DNA of 64,000 bases from Axinella damicornis (taxonomy: Eukaryota > Porifera > Demospongiae > Axinellida > Axinellidae): NCBI GenBank assembly GCA_963931865.1, contig OZ007515.1, forward strand, positions 5,197,993 to 5,261,992, given 5' to 3'. The position numbers were made by a program, and so were the translations under genes. The stretch's first letter is position 1. Each line of letters opens with the position of its first letter. The notes below the pieces were generated by a model, which saw only the letters and a program-made list of their open reading frames with translations, searched no databases and had not been told where the DNA came from. Positions 1 to 11,700 of this stretch are shown here, one piece after another.

Positions 1-873
1 GACATTGTTTGTTGGGCACTGCCCCCTTTGTGTCTACCATCTGTGTACTTGATGGCTCCACATGTGACCAGATCTCCCAAGCCCTCCCCCACGCCGTATT
101 TGCATTGTGTAAGTGACCAAATACTGACGGTGGGAATGGCCTGGGAACGAGACTATATACCCCCCATCGATCCCTCATACATATATTGACTTGATTTTTA
201 CTGCATACTGTACCCGTTCTATGTACAGTACGTGACAGCATAGAGATATAGTCTGGGACTCCTATAGCCATAACAGGAAGTGATGTAGTATTGCTGGCCT
301 CTCATTTGTCAATGAGGAAAGAGGCCAGGAACCTCATAAACAAGGGCTATAGATGTACTATGTACTTGAATCAACAGTGAAACTGGTTCAATACAGGATG
401 TGTTGCATGTGCTGGTACATGTATGTCTTCTTCTGCACAGTATAACAAAAGTTCCAAGTGGTGCCATGACAACTATCTCAGCTACAAAGGTACATTGGGC
501 CTGAATGATGCACCTTGCTAGCCTCATTCCCAGGCAGCCTTGGAATGAGGCTTTAACCTTGCAGGTTTTCATGTGGTGGTAGTCCTCATAGAGCCTCAAC
601 CCCACCACATCAAGGTGTGGGGAGCATGTGAGCTGCCTAAGGGTGGGAGTGCATTGAACCTGTGTAGTCAGCTCAATGTGCTCCTGCTGTGGGATCGTGG
701 GAGGCAAGGAGAACCTTACTTAAAGGACACCCCTGAAATAAGGACACCTCCCTAATCAGGACATTTTAGGGGTCCAAGGGTGCCCATATTAGAGGGGCTC
801 TGTCCATCCAGGGGCCTCAACCGAAGTTCTGTCTTCACAAAGTTGGTCATATCTCTTGCCTGTATGTATTCAG
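1..873. other. Upstream intron sequence, no gene recognised
   Basis: No conserved coding exon was found here on either strand. The next helicase exon begins at 874 in mid-protein, so this stretch is most likely part of a DHX35 intron. The short ORFs on both strands match nothing I know. A repeat end reading GGCCTGGGAACGAG near 139-152 resembles the right end of the MULE-like miniature family seen elsewhere in the window. Confidence 0.5.
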
Positions 874-3800
874 GATTATGCCATGCTGTCAACATCAGAG
901 AGCAGCTGAAGAAACTGCTGCAGAGATTCAAAGTGAAAATGGTCTCCTGCGGAGGTGAGTCTTGTATACTCATGCATAACACCTGTACACAGTGTGTGGT
1001 GGGTAAGTCTTAGCCTCAGTCCCAGGCTCTCTCCCATAACCCCCTTTTTTTTAGGAGAGAGCCTGGGAACAATGCTAGGTAAGTCTATACCCTCATTCCC
1101 AGGACTTTGAAATTTTTTTTGTGCGTGTTCAGAAACAAGGATAGGGTTCCCTCACTGGCCCTTGCTCTTTGAAGATTTTGCGGTGAATATTGTCCAATGC
1201 CACCTCATGATTGTGGGCCTTCTTTCTTGCAGATGATCCCATTCCAGTGCAGAGGTGTATTGTGTCTGGGTTCTTTGCTAATGCAGCACGGCTGCACTAC
1301 ACTGGATGCTACCGGTAAGATGAAGCATTCCCTGAGTGTCCATGCACTGTTTGGACGTCATCCAGTGATGTGATTATTGTGGTGTCTCTCTCCTCCCCAT
1401 AGAACAGTGCGGGGGGACCACTCACTCCACATTCACCCCTACTCTGTCCTCTTTCAGCAGAGGTCTCCACAATGGTAATAGTGTAAGATCACTAGCCTCA
1501 TTCCCAGGTCGTAGGAGAAACAGCCTGGCAAGTTATGCGAGTTCAAACTGTTAATTCCACTGTCAGAAAGTTGCAAGTACCAATCAGATTTCAGAACGTT
1601 GTCACATGACAATGGCAAACCCAATTGCATCGTGTGTTGAGACGTTGCTGTCACACCCATTCATTGCATTAGCTGATCGCTCGATCGCGTTACTGTTTTG
1701 TTTGTTCGACTTCTGTTTGCCTTCTCTAGCAGAACCTGCAGCGAACAGTTGCTTCAGCGACCAGGAAAGGACCGTTCTCAGCAGCTGAAAGTATCACGCG
1801 CACTTCACTCCTTGAATGGCATATGCAATTGCCGTGACGTTACATCTGTTTTCTATAGCCTGGGGATGAGGCTAAAGGATCACTTAACATTTCTATAATT
1901 CCTAGTGGAGATATCTAGAGGTTAGTGTAGTCTAGCCGCTGGGCCCTCTCTGCCGGCTGGTCACACACACAAGGGCATGGCTTTGCCATATACAGAAGGC
2001 AAGGAGGGTCTAGCAAACATAGTGTTTCCACTGACCAATCAGAACTCACTGAAGTGATTCGTTCCAATTTTGTTCATGGTTCTTGTGATTACAAGCCAAG
2101 TATGGCTTTGACACATGTGTGACCAAATGGGCAGAGAGGGGCTAGCAGCTAGATGTACCGCTAGTCTCGGCCCCAGACCCAAACTCACCCTAGTGCAGAT
2201 TGCTTCCAGTATCACGCCTAGTGTACCAAGACCTTTTTGGGTGTTGCACATGCCACTTGTACACCGTACCACTTGGATGATAATGAATCCAATTATGCAC
2301 CACTTGGGAGTACAGCTAATTGATTAATTGTGGGCCTGAGGTTAGATTTGAATAAACAGACTGAACACCTGGCCTACACCATGTACACCACTTAGATTGA
2401 AAAACTCTAGAAGAACAGAGGGCTAGGGCCGGGCGCCCGGGCACAGGCGGAGGCCACTGAGTCTAATCCTACCCAGGCATGCAAAGCTCTCTCCGTTATG
2501 GATATCCCTTTATGAGTGTTTGTGTGTGATTGGTTAATAACCATAGGCATAGCAGTGATTTGCAGGACGTTCGGGCCGGCGAAGTGAATGCATGCTGCCG
2601 GAGGCAGTTCATAGAGGTGTGTAGTGGCGATCAGTCTGCGCAAAGCGCGGAAAAGTTTTTCCGCCTTCACTTTTCTTTCAGGATGACCTCTCGTGGCACC
2701 TTTGTGCTTTGCACTGCAAGTTCGAGGATTGCAGGCCGGCCTGGGGCCGCCATGTGCTTCTTTCTTGCTCAAATTTCACTCACGAACGTAATAGGTTTGT
2801 ACACATAGGGTATACTAGATCGTGGTCTCGTTCCCAAGCCGTTCAGTTTCAGGCAACGCATGGTATTGCGAGCTGAGGAGACCAGGCCAGGAGTTGCAAC
2901 ATAGATACGTATAAGCTATATAGTGAAAATTATTTTTGTGACGAAATTATTGGTCCGGTGACTGCCGGACCTGCCAGACCAACTGCTACGCCTATGATAA
3001 CATAGGCTATAATAGTTTATTAATTGTGGACTAAAGTGTAACTGACTGAGTGGGTGGTAGCATTGATCGTACAGCTGCAGCTTGTAAAAGCAGCTGGTTT
3101 ACTGATCAGGTTTAACATCCTCCTCTCCCAATCAGTTTATCAGTTGTTCCTGTACTTGCTGCAGGGTTGTGTTCAATGAAGTGATCCAGACCTCCAAGCA
3201 GTACATGAGAGACATCACTGTGGTCAGCGTAGAATAAGTCTGATTCCCCCCTCACTAGTGAGGAGTATTCATCGGTAGCCTGGGAATGTAACTGCTTTTG
3301 CTAAGATCATGTTAGAAATCTGAATTTACTGCTGGCATCAGGTCATGCAACCCATATTGATAAATGAGTTAGCCCAATGCCCCAGCCGGCTTTTATCACT
3401 TGCATTCAGTGCAAAGAGAACAAGGCTATATATGCTGTTATGCTGACAAGAATGTTCCAGGCTCTCCAATATTTTGATTTCATAGGGGAGAACCTGGAAC
3501 AAGGCCGCATTGAGTAGCCTCTGTCATGTTGACTTTCTCCAGTGAAATTTACTCTGTCCTGCTTATTTTTCTTCAGATTCAACCCGAGTGGTTGTATGAA
3601 TTAGCACCACACTTCTACGAGTATGGCACAGTAAGTGATCCCCTAGCTGAGGATCAGACCCACATTTTGATCACCTAAGTTAACCCTCAAATCCGTTCAG
3701 CAACATGATGTTGCATCAGGAGCACATCGAGCCGGCAAAGCCGGCATGTTTACCTATAGTGCAACACTTTAAAAGTTCACACTGAGAGCGTAAAGCACTC

Positions 3801-4044
3801 TCATGTTTTACCAATGTAGGCAATGCTTTACACTCTCAAATAATTATTCTCTAGGAGTGACATGGGTCTGCATTTTAGAAGAGTGTTTGTGCATATACTT
3901 TCTGCTAGCTCACAGCTTCAGAATGAAAACCTAGCTACCTCAAGATTGTGTTTCCAGACACCCAATATATTAATGCATGCTTTTCAAATTTCACATCTGC
4001 AGGAAAGAGAATTAGCAGAAGCCAAGCGCAGAAGACTTGAATAG
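874..4044 (+). CDS. DHX35: DEAH-box RNA helicase DHX35, C-terminal exons (partial)
   Basis: Six exons read in one continuous phase: 874-954, 1233-1314, 1403-1474, 3165-3222 (or to 3228), 3577-3630 and 4003-4044 (TAG). They encode the C-terminal part of the helicase. Diagnostic stretches are REQLKKLLQRFKV, CIVSGFFANAARLHYTG, LHIHPYSVLF, VIQTSKQYMRDIT and WLYELAPHFYEYGT. These follow the order of the human DHX35 C-terminus (OB-fold and tail) as I remember it. DHX35 is a spliceosome-associated ATP-dependent RNA helicase of the nucleus. The catalytic RecA domains and start codon lie left of the window. The donor of the fourth exon is ambiguous: GTCAGC after Thr-Val, or GTAGAA six bases later. Both keep the frame. 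The 1.7-kb intron between 1474 and 3165 has collected two repeats. The next gene starts 116 bp after the stop. Confidence 0.88.
1493..1874. mobile_element. MULE-like miniature element in DHX35 intron
   Basis: The left end reads TAGCCTCATTCCCAGG and the right end CCTGGGGATGAGGCTA. The flanks TAAGATCAC and AAGGATCAC agree at 7 of 9 positions, as a decayed 9-bp target duplication would. The interior shows no conserved coding. It is about 380 bp long, like other copies in the window. Confidence 0.55.
2580..2765. repeat. Interspersed repeat sharing a core with the hAT-like MITEs
   Basis: The segment contains GGCGATCAGTCTGCGC followed by AAAGCGCGGAA, then a stretch ending in TTTGTGCTTTGCACTGCA. 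The same order of blocks recurs at about 30310-30450 and 31130-31270, inside hAT-like miniature elements. I see no clean ends here, so this is probably a truncated copy. Confidence 0.5.
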
Positions 4045-4159
4045 TAAAGTATAGCTCTTCTTATCTCTCCTGTCATGAATAACATTTGTGCAAAACTAAT
4101 TAGAATTGAACTCAGGATGCGTATACGGAAGTATGCGGAAAGTGCGTGGAAGACAGAAG

Positions 4160-6707
4160 ATGGCATCCACAAGTAGAAGCAAGTTTGTCAGCCTATTTGG
4201 GAGTGCCAGAGCTGCAGTGATAGGAATGGTACACGTGCAAGCGTTGCCAGGTACGTGTTAAATTATGAGTAGATAGTCTCGCGACCCACCTCGTTCCCAT
4301 GCAGGCCTAGGCCGGCCCACACCCAGCTTTTCGTTGCATGCAAGCGACGGGAAGCTGGGCGGGGCCTCAGAACGAGGCTACTCACAAGCATGCATGTATG
4401 CAAACAATGCATATTTCATTTGTCGAGCTAGACTCCCTTGGGTCTAAGAATCAAGACCCGCATGAGAAGCTGCAGTGCATAGATGGTCTACACTGACTAC
4501 AGCATATTTCCTGTTGAAAACCACTCGAGAAGAGCTCGGCAAATTGCAACAAAATAATAGGTATGGGAGGGGGTCCAGGTGGCTGGACAGAGCTAACATT
4601 TCACTGCCCCAGCATTCACTCCTTGCTTACGTATGCCTCTACGTTCCTGCTTTCCCATGCTTTGTAGTTGTTAGTGCAGCTGCTGCTAGTTAGCAAGAGT
4701 TGCATGGGGCTGTAATCAGCTAGGAGTTGGCCAAGAGACTGTGGCTACTACTGCTGCATGGTGCAGGTGGTTTTGATTGTGCATCTGGCAGATTGTGAGT
4801 GTGAAATCGTGATTTGCATGTGCATGCATCACACGTTATTAGGCACACCCAAAAGTCACCTTTCTGTGGACAGGATCATTGCAACAGCCTGCAAGGAAGC
4901 TGAGATCTACAGAGACTGCGGTGTAGATGGGATCATCGTGGAAAACATGCACGATGTCCCCTACCTACGGAGGTCAGTTGGCCCCGAGATCACAGCCTGC
5001 ATGACACGCGTGTGTGCAGAGGTGTGCAGGGTCACAAAGGGTATTCCAGTTGGAATTCAGATCCTGGCTGGTAAGTCGCTGATAATTAGAAACCTTAAGT
5101 GGCTGATCAGCTGTTCCCACCCACAGGAATGCAGTTTCTGTTGCTATGGCAACAACATTGGTAGAATCGTCTGAGCCTATGGGTGTAGTAGAATCCTGCA
5201 AGTTCCACCTGTCAATCACTCCCACATCATGCAAAGAGTAAAAAAAACACATGAAGTACGCCTATAGCTAAGAATAATGCTAAGTGTCCAGTACATACTT
5301 CTCAAAAGATGAAGCCCGCAAGAAATATACACCACACATCACTGGTAATGTGGTTGCGATGTAGAGTCTGCAGTATACCAGTGCTACGTCACAGAGCATG
5401 TTTTGACAATTTTGTAGCAGCTGTTCCCTGTAGATACCTGTTGTCTGTTTTGCTAGTCTCTTGTTCCCAGGCCTCTACCCCAGCTTTTGTCGCTTGCAGT
5501 ACGAAAAGCGCAGAGAAGGCCTGGAAGGGTTTCACACGTGATGTGACAATAGCTGGGGTGGAGGCCTGGGCTAGGCTGCCTGTATGTCCTGGGAGTGAGA
5601 CTGACTATACTGTAGTCCTATCCATAGTGCTACCCACTGAAGCAGTACTAGAAGTGAATGGTGGCTTCCTGTTTGTTGCCAGGGATCCATGCATGCGTGT
5701 CTGTAGTAAACAACTACATTTCTGGTTTCACAAAATTTAATGTAATGCACATTATGCAAGATCAGACCGTGCATGGACTGACGAATTCCCATCTTTCCTC
5801 GTGTGTCTCGGCCTTGTTCCCAGGCGTTCTACACGTCCAGTTTTTTGATCACTTATAGTATGCAATAACGATGGGAGAAGGCCTGGGGAATCTTACCATG
5901 TGATTCACGGTACATACTGGAGGTTAGAAGGCCTAGGGATGAGGCTAGGCCATTATCACCTCCGGGTTTGATGCAGTGTCACTGTGCCTCCCTCCCCTTC
6001 CTGCTCCTCTCCAGGGGCCAACAAGGAGGCTCTAGCGGTGGCACAGGCATCGGGGGCCCACTTCATCCGAGCAGAAGGTTTTGTGTTTTCCCATGTGGCA
6101 GACGAAGGATGGATGGATTCTTGTGCAGCAGAACTGCTGAGATACAGGAGGGCCATTGGAGCTGAAGACGTACTTGTATTCACTGATATTAAGAAGAAAC
6201 ACTGGTAAGTATTTGAGCGGCTTGCTTCGCATTAGTGACACAAGCCCATGAACTTGTACCAGAGTTGTACTAAAGGCAAACACCTATTCATGCATGTGCA
6301 ATAACAACCTTGTGGGTGACTAATGCCTTCCACAAAGTACCTGAAGCCATTTTCTTGAAGTGCTCAATACACTGTTTCCTTCCAGTTCCCATGTGGTGAC
6401 TTCAGACGTGGGTGTCGCTGATACGGCCAAAGCAGCTGACTTCTTTCTCAGTGACGGGGTGATTCTGACAGGCCAGGCCACGGGGCTACCAGCAAACGCA
6501 GATGAAATCCGTGCAGTGAAACAAGCTGTGGATCTGTCCGTACTAATAGGGTCAGGGGTGACGGTAGAGAACTTGGGAGAGTACATGGGTGCAGATGCTT
6601 TTATTGTGGGTTCTCATTTCAAAGTTGATGGACAGTGGCATGGCAGTGTAGACAGAGCCAAGGTAGCTAAATTTATGAAACAAATGTGTACATTAGAAAA
6701 GAACTAG
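4160..6707 (+). CDS. BtpA-family TIM-barrel protein
   Basis: Four exons, 4160-4250, 4843-5070, 6015-6204 and 6386-6707, join in phase to 831 bp (276 codons plus TAG), with GT-AG at each junction. The protein begins MASTSRSKFVSLFG. It contains VIGMVHVQALPGTP, DGIIVENMHDVPY, GIQILAGANKEALAVA, FIRAEGFVFSHVADEGW, DIKKKHCSHVVTSDV and LPVLIGSG-like barrel strands (here LSVLIGSGVTVENLGEYM). That order is characteristic of the BtpA family, named for a cyanobacterial photosystem I biogenesis factor. Animal and archaeal members such as the C. elegans F13E9.13 protein have no settled function. The length is normal and no motif is missing. The ATG at 4160 was chosen because it opens the conserved first strand in phase. 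It starts 116 bp after DHX35, so its promoter must overlap that gene's 3' end. Confidence 0.9.
4288..4380. mobile_element. Short MULE-like palindromic element in the first BtpA intron
   Basis: CTCGTTCCCATGCAGGCC at the left pairs with GGGGCCTCAGAACGAGGCTA at the right. The arms also share the family core CCCAGCTTTTCG / CAAGCGAC. No target duplication is preserved. Confidence 0.5.
5454..5947. mobile_element. Two degenerate MULE-like miniature elements, BtpA intron
   Basis: 5454-5603 runs from TAGTCTCTTGTTCCCAGGCC through the core GCTTTTGTCGCTTGCAGTAC to a right end near GGGAGTGAGACTGA. 5806-5947 runs from TCTCGGCCTTGTTCCCAGG to GGCCTAGGGATGAGGCTA. Both have imperfect arms and no clear target duplication, so they look older than the 29.5-kb copy. 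Confidence 0.45.
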
Positions 6708-7177
6708 ATACAATTTTGTTTGAATGATTATGTGTTTCACTGGCAGTCGATCCCGTGACATACAGTACCACAGCAATAAGAGCTATATAGAATGCAAGCC
6801 TCTATTCAGTGATACCTTGTTGCATTCTTAGGGTATTATGTGATACACTACAACTGCACCCTTTCTAGGAAGGAACTATTCTCTAACAGATCATGTTCCA
6901 ACAATGTTACTATCAGGATTTCATCAGTTATAGCGTTTCACATTCCGGCCATCCAGAACTAGAGTACAAGGAATCTATAGTGGATCAATCTATGACTGGA
7001 GAACTGGTGGGATAAAAAAAAGTTGCCAACATAATGTCCTCAATCTAATCTCACGAAGTGTTTTTGTTATATAAATACTCCTGTGTATGAAGATAACGAC
7101 TGAACTCTGAGTGATACAAGAATACAAACTATGCTGATCTGATGGGTATGTTAAGTCCGTGGGTCCAAGTTGCCTGC
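6708..7177. other. Tail-to-tail intergenic region
   Basis: This is the space between the stop codons of the BtpA gene (+) and the TP53INP gene (-). It presumably holds both 3' UTRs. I see no further gene, repeat or conserved element in it. Confidence 0.5.
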
Positions 7178-8141
7178 TCAACACCTGCGTCTTCCTGCTT
7201 TGAAGCAGCACTTCTGCATCCTGTACACTCGAGATCTGCTGTTAGCATTGTGTCTCTGCAATGCTTTCCGGCTCACCCTGGGAGGTTTGCCTGGTGGGAG
7301 GTCCTTGTATGAAGGATACTGCTGAACAGACAGGGGGATCTGCATGTGCACAGCAAGCTGATGACGCTGCCGGTTTTGAAGTAACACAAGCTCCTGATTG
7401 CAGTTCATGGATCTCTGGTGGTCACGTCGTCGTTGTAACATCTCATTTCCTTCGGAGCAACTCTCCACTTTGCTCTCCACATTGCTGTTGCTGGTTTTTA
7501 CTTGGTGGTACACCGACATTGTGGGGTGTTCGATCAACAGATCTTCAAGAGGATGGAAGACATCACATGCTGGTAGGCCAGATTTGGGTCCTCGGAAAGT
7601 GGGAGCCGGGGTGATGACCCAGGAGCCATCAGAAGTGACAGACTCACAGTCACTCTCTGATATCGAGTATGTTCGGCTGCTGTGGCCAGATAATGAACCT
7701 AAAGAGCAAAGCAATCATACTTCAATACCCATTCTAGAGTACATCACATGCATGAAGCGCACTTCATACCACCACAAGGAAGTGCATGAGCTACTTGACG
7801 ATCTGCAGAAAGACTAAATCTACCCTGAAATGGTACAAGCTACATACAGTAGTTCATCAATCTCAAGGTTTAAGGCACGTATAATCAGATCTCTCAAACT
7901 GCTGGAAGTTAGAGAAGGAGCAAGAAAGCCAACTTCCAGTATGAGAGGGGTCTAAAATCTTCCAGTTATCTGCTACGTAAAGGCTTCTTGCACACTCACC
8001 AGGCTGTTTGCAGTTAATTAGGAGCCAATCGCCAGTCTCTTCAGACGTAGAATGGTCGAACTCGGTTTCTTTCTTGGGACTACTGTCCTCTTGTGGCTCT
8101 GTTGATCCCCAGATAAGATTCGAGATAACGGATGGCAACAT
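7178..8141 (-). CDS. TP53INP: TP53INP1/2 (DOR)-like autophagy and transcription cofactor
   Basis: Two exons on the minus strand, 8141-8000 and 7698-7178, join in phase to 663 bp (220 codons plus TGA). Residues 34-43 (EETGDWLLIN) contain an acidic LC3-interacting motif with core W39-L-L-I42. Residues 72-82 read GSWVITPAPTF and residues 97-111 read PLEDLLIEHPTMSVY. These match the two conserved regions of vertebrate TP53INP1/2 (ESWFITPPPCF and LLIEHPSMSVY). The basic C-terminus (KALQRHNANSRSRVYRMQK) fits a nuclear or nucleolar retention region. In vertebrates these small proteins shuttle between nucleus and autophagosomes, bind ATG8/LC3 and modulate p53 or nuclear receptors. The ATG is the first in frame upstream of the motif. 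The gene lies divergently to cyclin E with about 630 bp between start codons. Confidence 0.87.
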
Positions 8142-8772
8142 TTTCTCCTCGGCTCAGATTGATACAGGTGACTTCACTGGGGCCTAGCGACGAATATTTT
8201 TCCAGTAACGACCTGCACAGGCTACCACCAGACCGGTCGACCACGAATTGACCGATCGCTAGAGCTATAGCTCGCTACCGTACACAGTACCCGCTCTCCA
8301 GCTTCATTTGTTTACATTCCAACGACGCTGGAAGCGATGATGCAATAATTGTCATGATTTTGACCAATCACATACCTCCGCGCTTCGAAACTCTTGTACG
8401 CGCATGCGTAGTGGTAAATTGCGGGTAATATTGAAAAGTCATCAGTGTACCAATCTATTAATCACAGCTGATTTCTCCTCCTCCTACGTGTAAAGGCGGG
8501 ATGTCCAAGGTCACAGCCTCAGTTCTCACTCTAGCGAGCTAACTTGCTGTTGTATGTTAGAAACCACGAAGCAGCTAGGAGAACCACCGTTCTGTTCATT
8601 GCATACTGCTCTGTTCGTTGCATCGCTCTGTTTGTTGCATCGTGTTTGCTGTTACACACGCCAGTGGCCCAGTGTACTGTCAGGAGCTAATTGGAGTTCT
8701 TCCCGGGACAAATTCGAACTACTTTCAAAGTTCTTGCTGTCTGAGATTGAGTTTGCACTGAGCTGAAAAGCC
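8142..8772. promoter_or_regulatory. Shared divergent promoter region, TP53INP / cyclin E
   Basis: The only DNA between the two start codons. It is richer in CpG-containing words than the flanks (for example GACCGGTCGACCACGAATTG and CTCCGCGCTTCGAAAC) and includes CGCATGCG at about 8400. I see no TATA box close to either ATG. The boundaries of 5' UTR and promoter cannot be set from sequence alone. Confidence 0.45.
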
Positions 8773-11700
8773 ATGGAATCCGTACCAGCCATTCTCAAAA
8801 AGGTCACCCGAACCACGACCAGAAAGCGAGCCAAATCCACCACCCAGGTAGGTGTGCGTGCTCTCTCACCTTTCCTTATTCTCTTGTACCTCCGTGCTTA
8901 GTGTTTTGGTCGTGTTCCTTTCTGCATTCCCATTTACCATTTACTGCTGGCATGGCATTCAGTGTGTGGGTTTGTTGCATAATTTATTTCTCCCTACCAC
9001 AGGAAACCTCGAGAAAACGAAGAAACAAGAATGCGCAGAGGCAACAAGCGGCTGTCGTCAGCACCGTAAGTTCGCTACCTCTAGAATTCATGTGTTGTTG
9101 ACACCGGCTGATGGTGGACAGACTGGCCTGGTGGTACACTTACCCGCGAAAAGCCCGCCATTCTCTTCCCGCCTTTCTCTTGGCGCCATTGCATATCCGC
9201 AACCTTATAATAACCACTAGTGAATTTTGTCACGCATGTGTTGGAATGTAATAGTTTGTAGAAAATAGCGCGAGCGGTCTTTTTCTAGCTGTGAACTAGC
9301 GATCAGTTTTTCAGGGGCCCTTTCAAACCCCAACCTTGTATTCCTGCTCCCCAGATGAGAGAAAATTGTGTGAGCATGCAGGAAATCTCCATAGGACTAC
9401 AGAGACTGAATCCCTCAGGATTGGCCTGCAAGGAGAACATCCATGGAGAAGGTTTCAGGACCAGGAAGGGTGTGGCTCCCTCACTAGCATTTGGGATCTG
9501 TGGAGAAGGGGGATCCTGTACTGTTGGAGAGCTGGCCAGCTTCCACCAAACGGTAACTACTCCCTTGCCCAGACTATCGTGGGTGAAGTCAGGAGAATTG
9601 TGGCAACAGATGAGGGCCAAGGATGTCACTAGGGCAGCACCTGAAGCAGAACTGCGCATGCGGCACTCCGGTGTTTTGCCCAGCATGAGGACGATACTCT
9701 TGGACTGGATGATGGAGGTATGAGTCTGAAGTTGGGGGGTGGGGTCACTGGTGTGGCTGGTTGTTTAGATGTGTGCTGAGGGGGGAGGGGTGGAAGTGAG
9801 AGATGACATGCAAGGATTATGGAATTCGGTGTTATTTCAGCATACAGACAGTTGCCCTGTCTTCCTGGAAGGCAGGATATTGTAGTACAGCTAATGGCAG
9901 CTAGTAAAAGCTCTATAAGCAAGTGTTTGTCCATGCATGTTCTTGTGAGTGACGAAACCATCCCTCTTCTTTCTCTATGGACAGACATCATTGTGTGACA
10001 CCCACACAGCTAGCTTCCCACTTCCCCATGTATTGTAACCCATCTCCTTTGCTAAATCCTCCCTAGAGTACTTATGAAAGCTGGGACTTGGACTGAGTAG
10101 CTGCTAAACCTCAGTTTTTAGTGGCTGTTTGTTGCTGTACCAAAGTCTTTGGTCACTACTGGGCATGTGCACATGTAGCTAGACATCTTCACTAGAGCTA
10201 TGTCGATCGACTGAATTTCCACATGTATGCTGACTGACAGTTTGATGGCATAGGAGTATGTATGTCTACGCCTTCTCTATTTCCTCGCATGGTTCAAAGG
10301 TCAAGTATGTGGTCAAGAAAGCAGAGGGAGATGGGCTTGGGACGAGGCCATGTGACTTGTATGGTACACACTTTCACCAATTTTCACTGAAAATTGCGTC
10401 ACTAACCCGGCCCTTCTGAAAGTGTAGGTGTGCTCTATTTAGAGTTTTGAAACTGCCAATTTATGTTGGACTCAAAAGTAGTTCATAAATGAATATGTAA
10501 TCGGTATGGTTACAAGGTCCACGTTTGGCTGCATAACTGCTTGTATACCCTCAATCTCATTCTCTTGCTGACTCAGGTATGTGAGGAATACAAACTACAC
10601 AGAGAAACCTACTTTCTCTCTGTGGATATGTACGACCGTTTCATGGAGGCACAGACCGGAGTGCAGAAGGAACATCTGCAGCTGATCGGTATTACCTGCC
10701 TGTTCATCGCTTCAAAAATTGAGGTGTGTTTTGTATGTGCTAACATGAGGCATGTACATGCATAATTATGTGTAACTATGTAACCCCACAGCAAGAATGG
10801 TGTACAAAACTGCATCCTTAGTTACTACCACTCTTTGTTAACCTAACCACAAGGGCATTTGCCAACCACGAGATATGTTCATTGGTACTTAACTTACGGA
10901 TTGCATCGTAATCTCATCACTGAACCACCCATACTTCCACTGCAGGAGATCTACCCGCCCAAGGTGACTGAGTTTGCCTACGTTACGGATGGTGCCTGTG
11001 GTGTTGCCACTATTTTAGAGACAGAACTAATAATTTGTAAGGTGAGAATCCCAGTCAGAATCTCTCCCCCCCCCCCCCCCCCCCCCCAACTTGGATCTGC
11101 CCCTGCTTCTATGGATGGGCAATTTCCAATAGTACTATTGCTAGTTTGCCTATCCCTCAGGTTCTCAACTGGAGGTTGAACCACCACATCATCACCATCA
11201 ATACCTGGGTGAATGTGTACATGCAGCTGTGCAGCCACCATCTTAGACCGCCAGGAGTGAAGGCCAAGGAGTTTGAGTACCCTGCCTACTCCAGTGTGGA
11301 ATTCATACGAGTCATGCAGGTACAGGAAGTTGAGTGGTTAACTCAGAAATTATAATGCCTCCATGACAACGTGTAACGTCTGTCTGCCTGACTGATCACG
11401 GACCATTTTTACCTCACAAACAGCTGCTGGATCTATGCACCTTGGACATCGCCAACAGGCAGTTCAGCTCCAGTGTTCTTGCGGCAACCGCACTATACCT
11501 CGCTTCAGAGAGAAGCAGACCTCATCTAGGGACAATCACAGGTATGCAGATGTACAGAATACTGCTAGATGTAGCAAACAATTCACAGAATTACATTTTG
11601 GAACTTGCTAGCCTGTTGGCTGCTGATATAGTTTGAAGTCGATGTTGCCTTTGTGTGTTTACTATGAATGTGGGGGGAGGTCTGATACAACTAGTCATGT

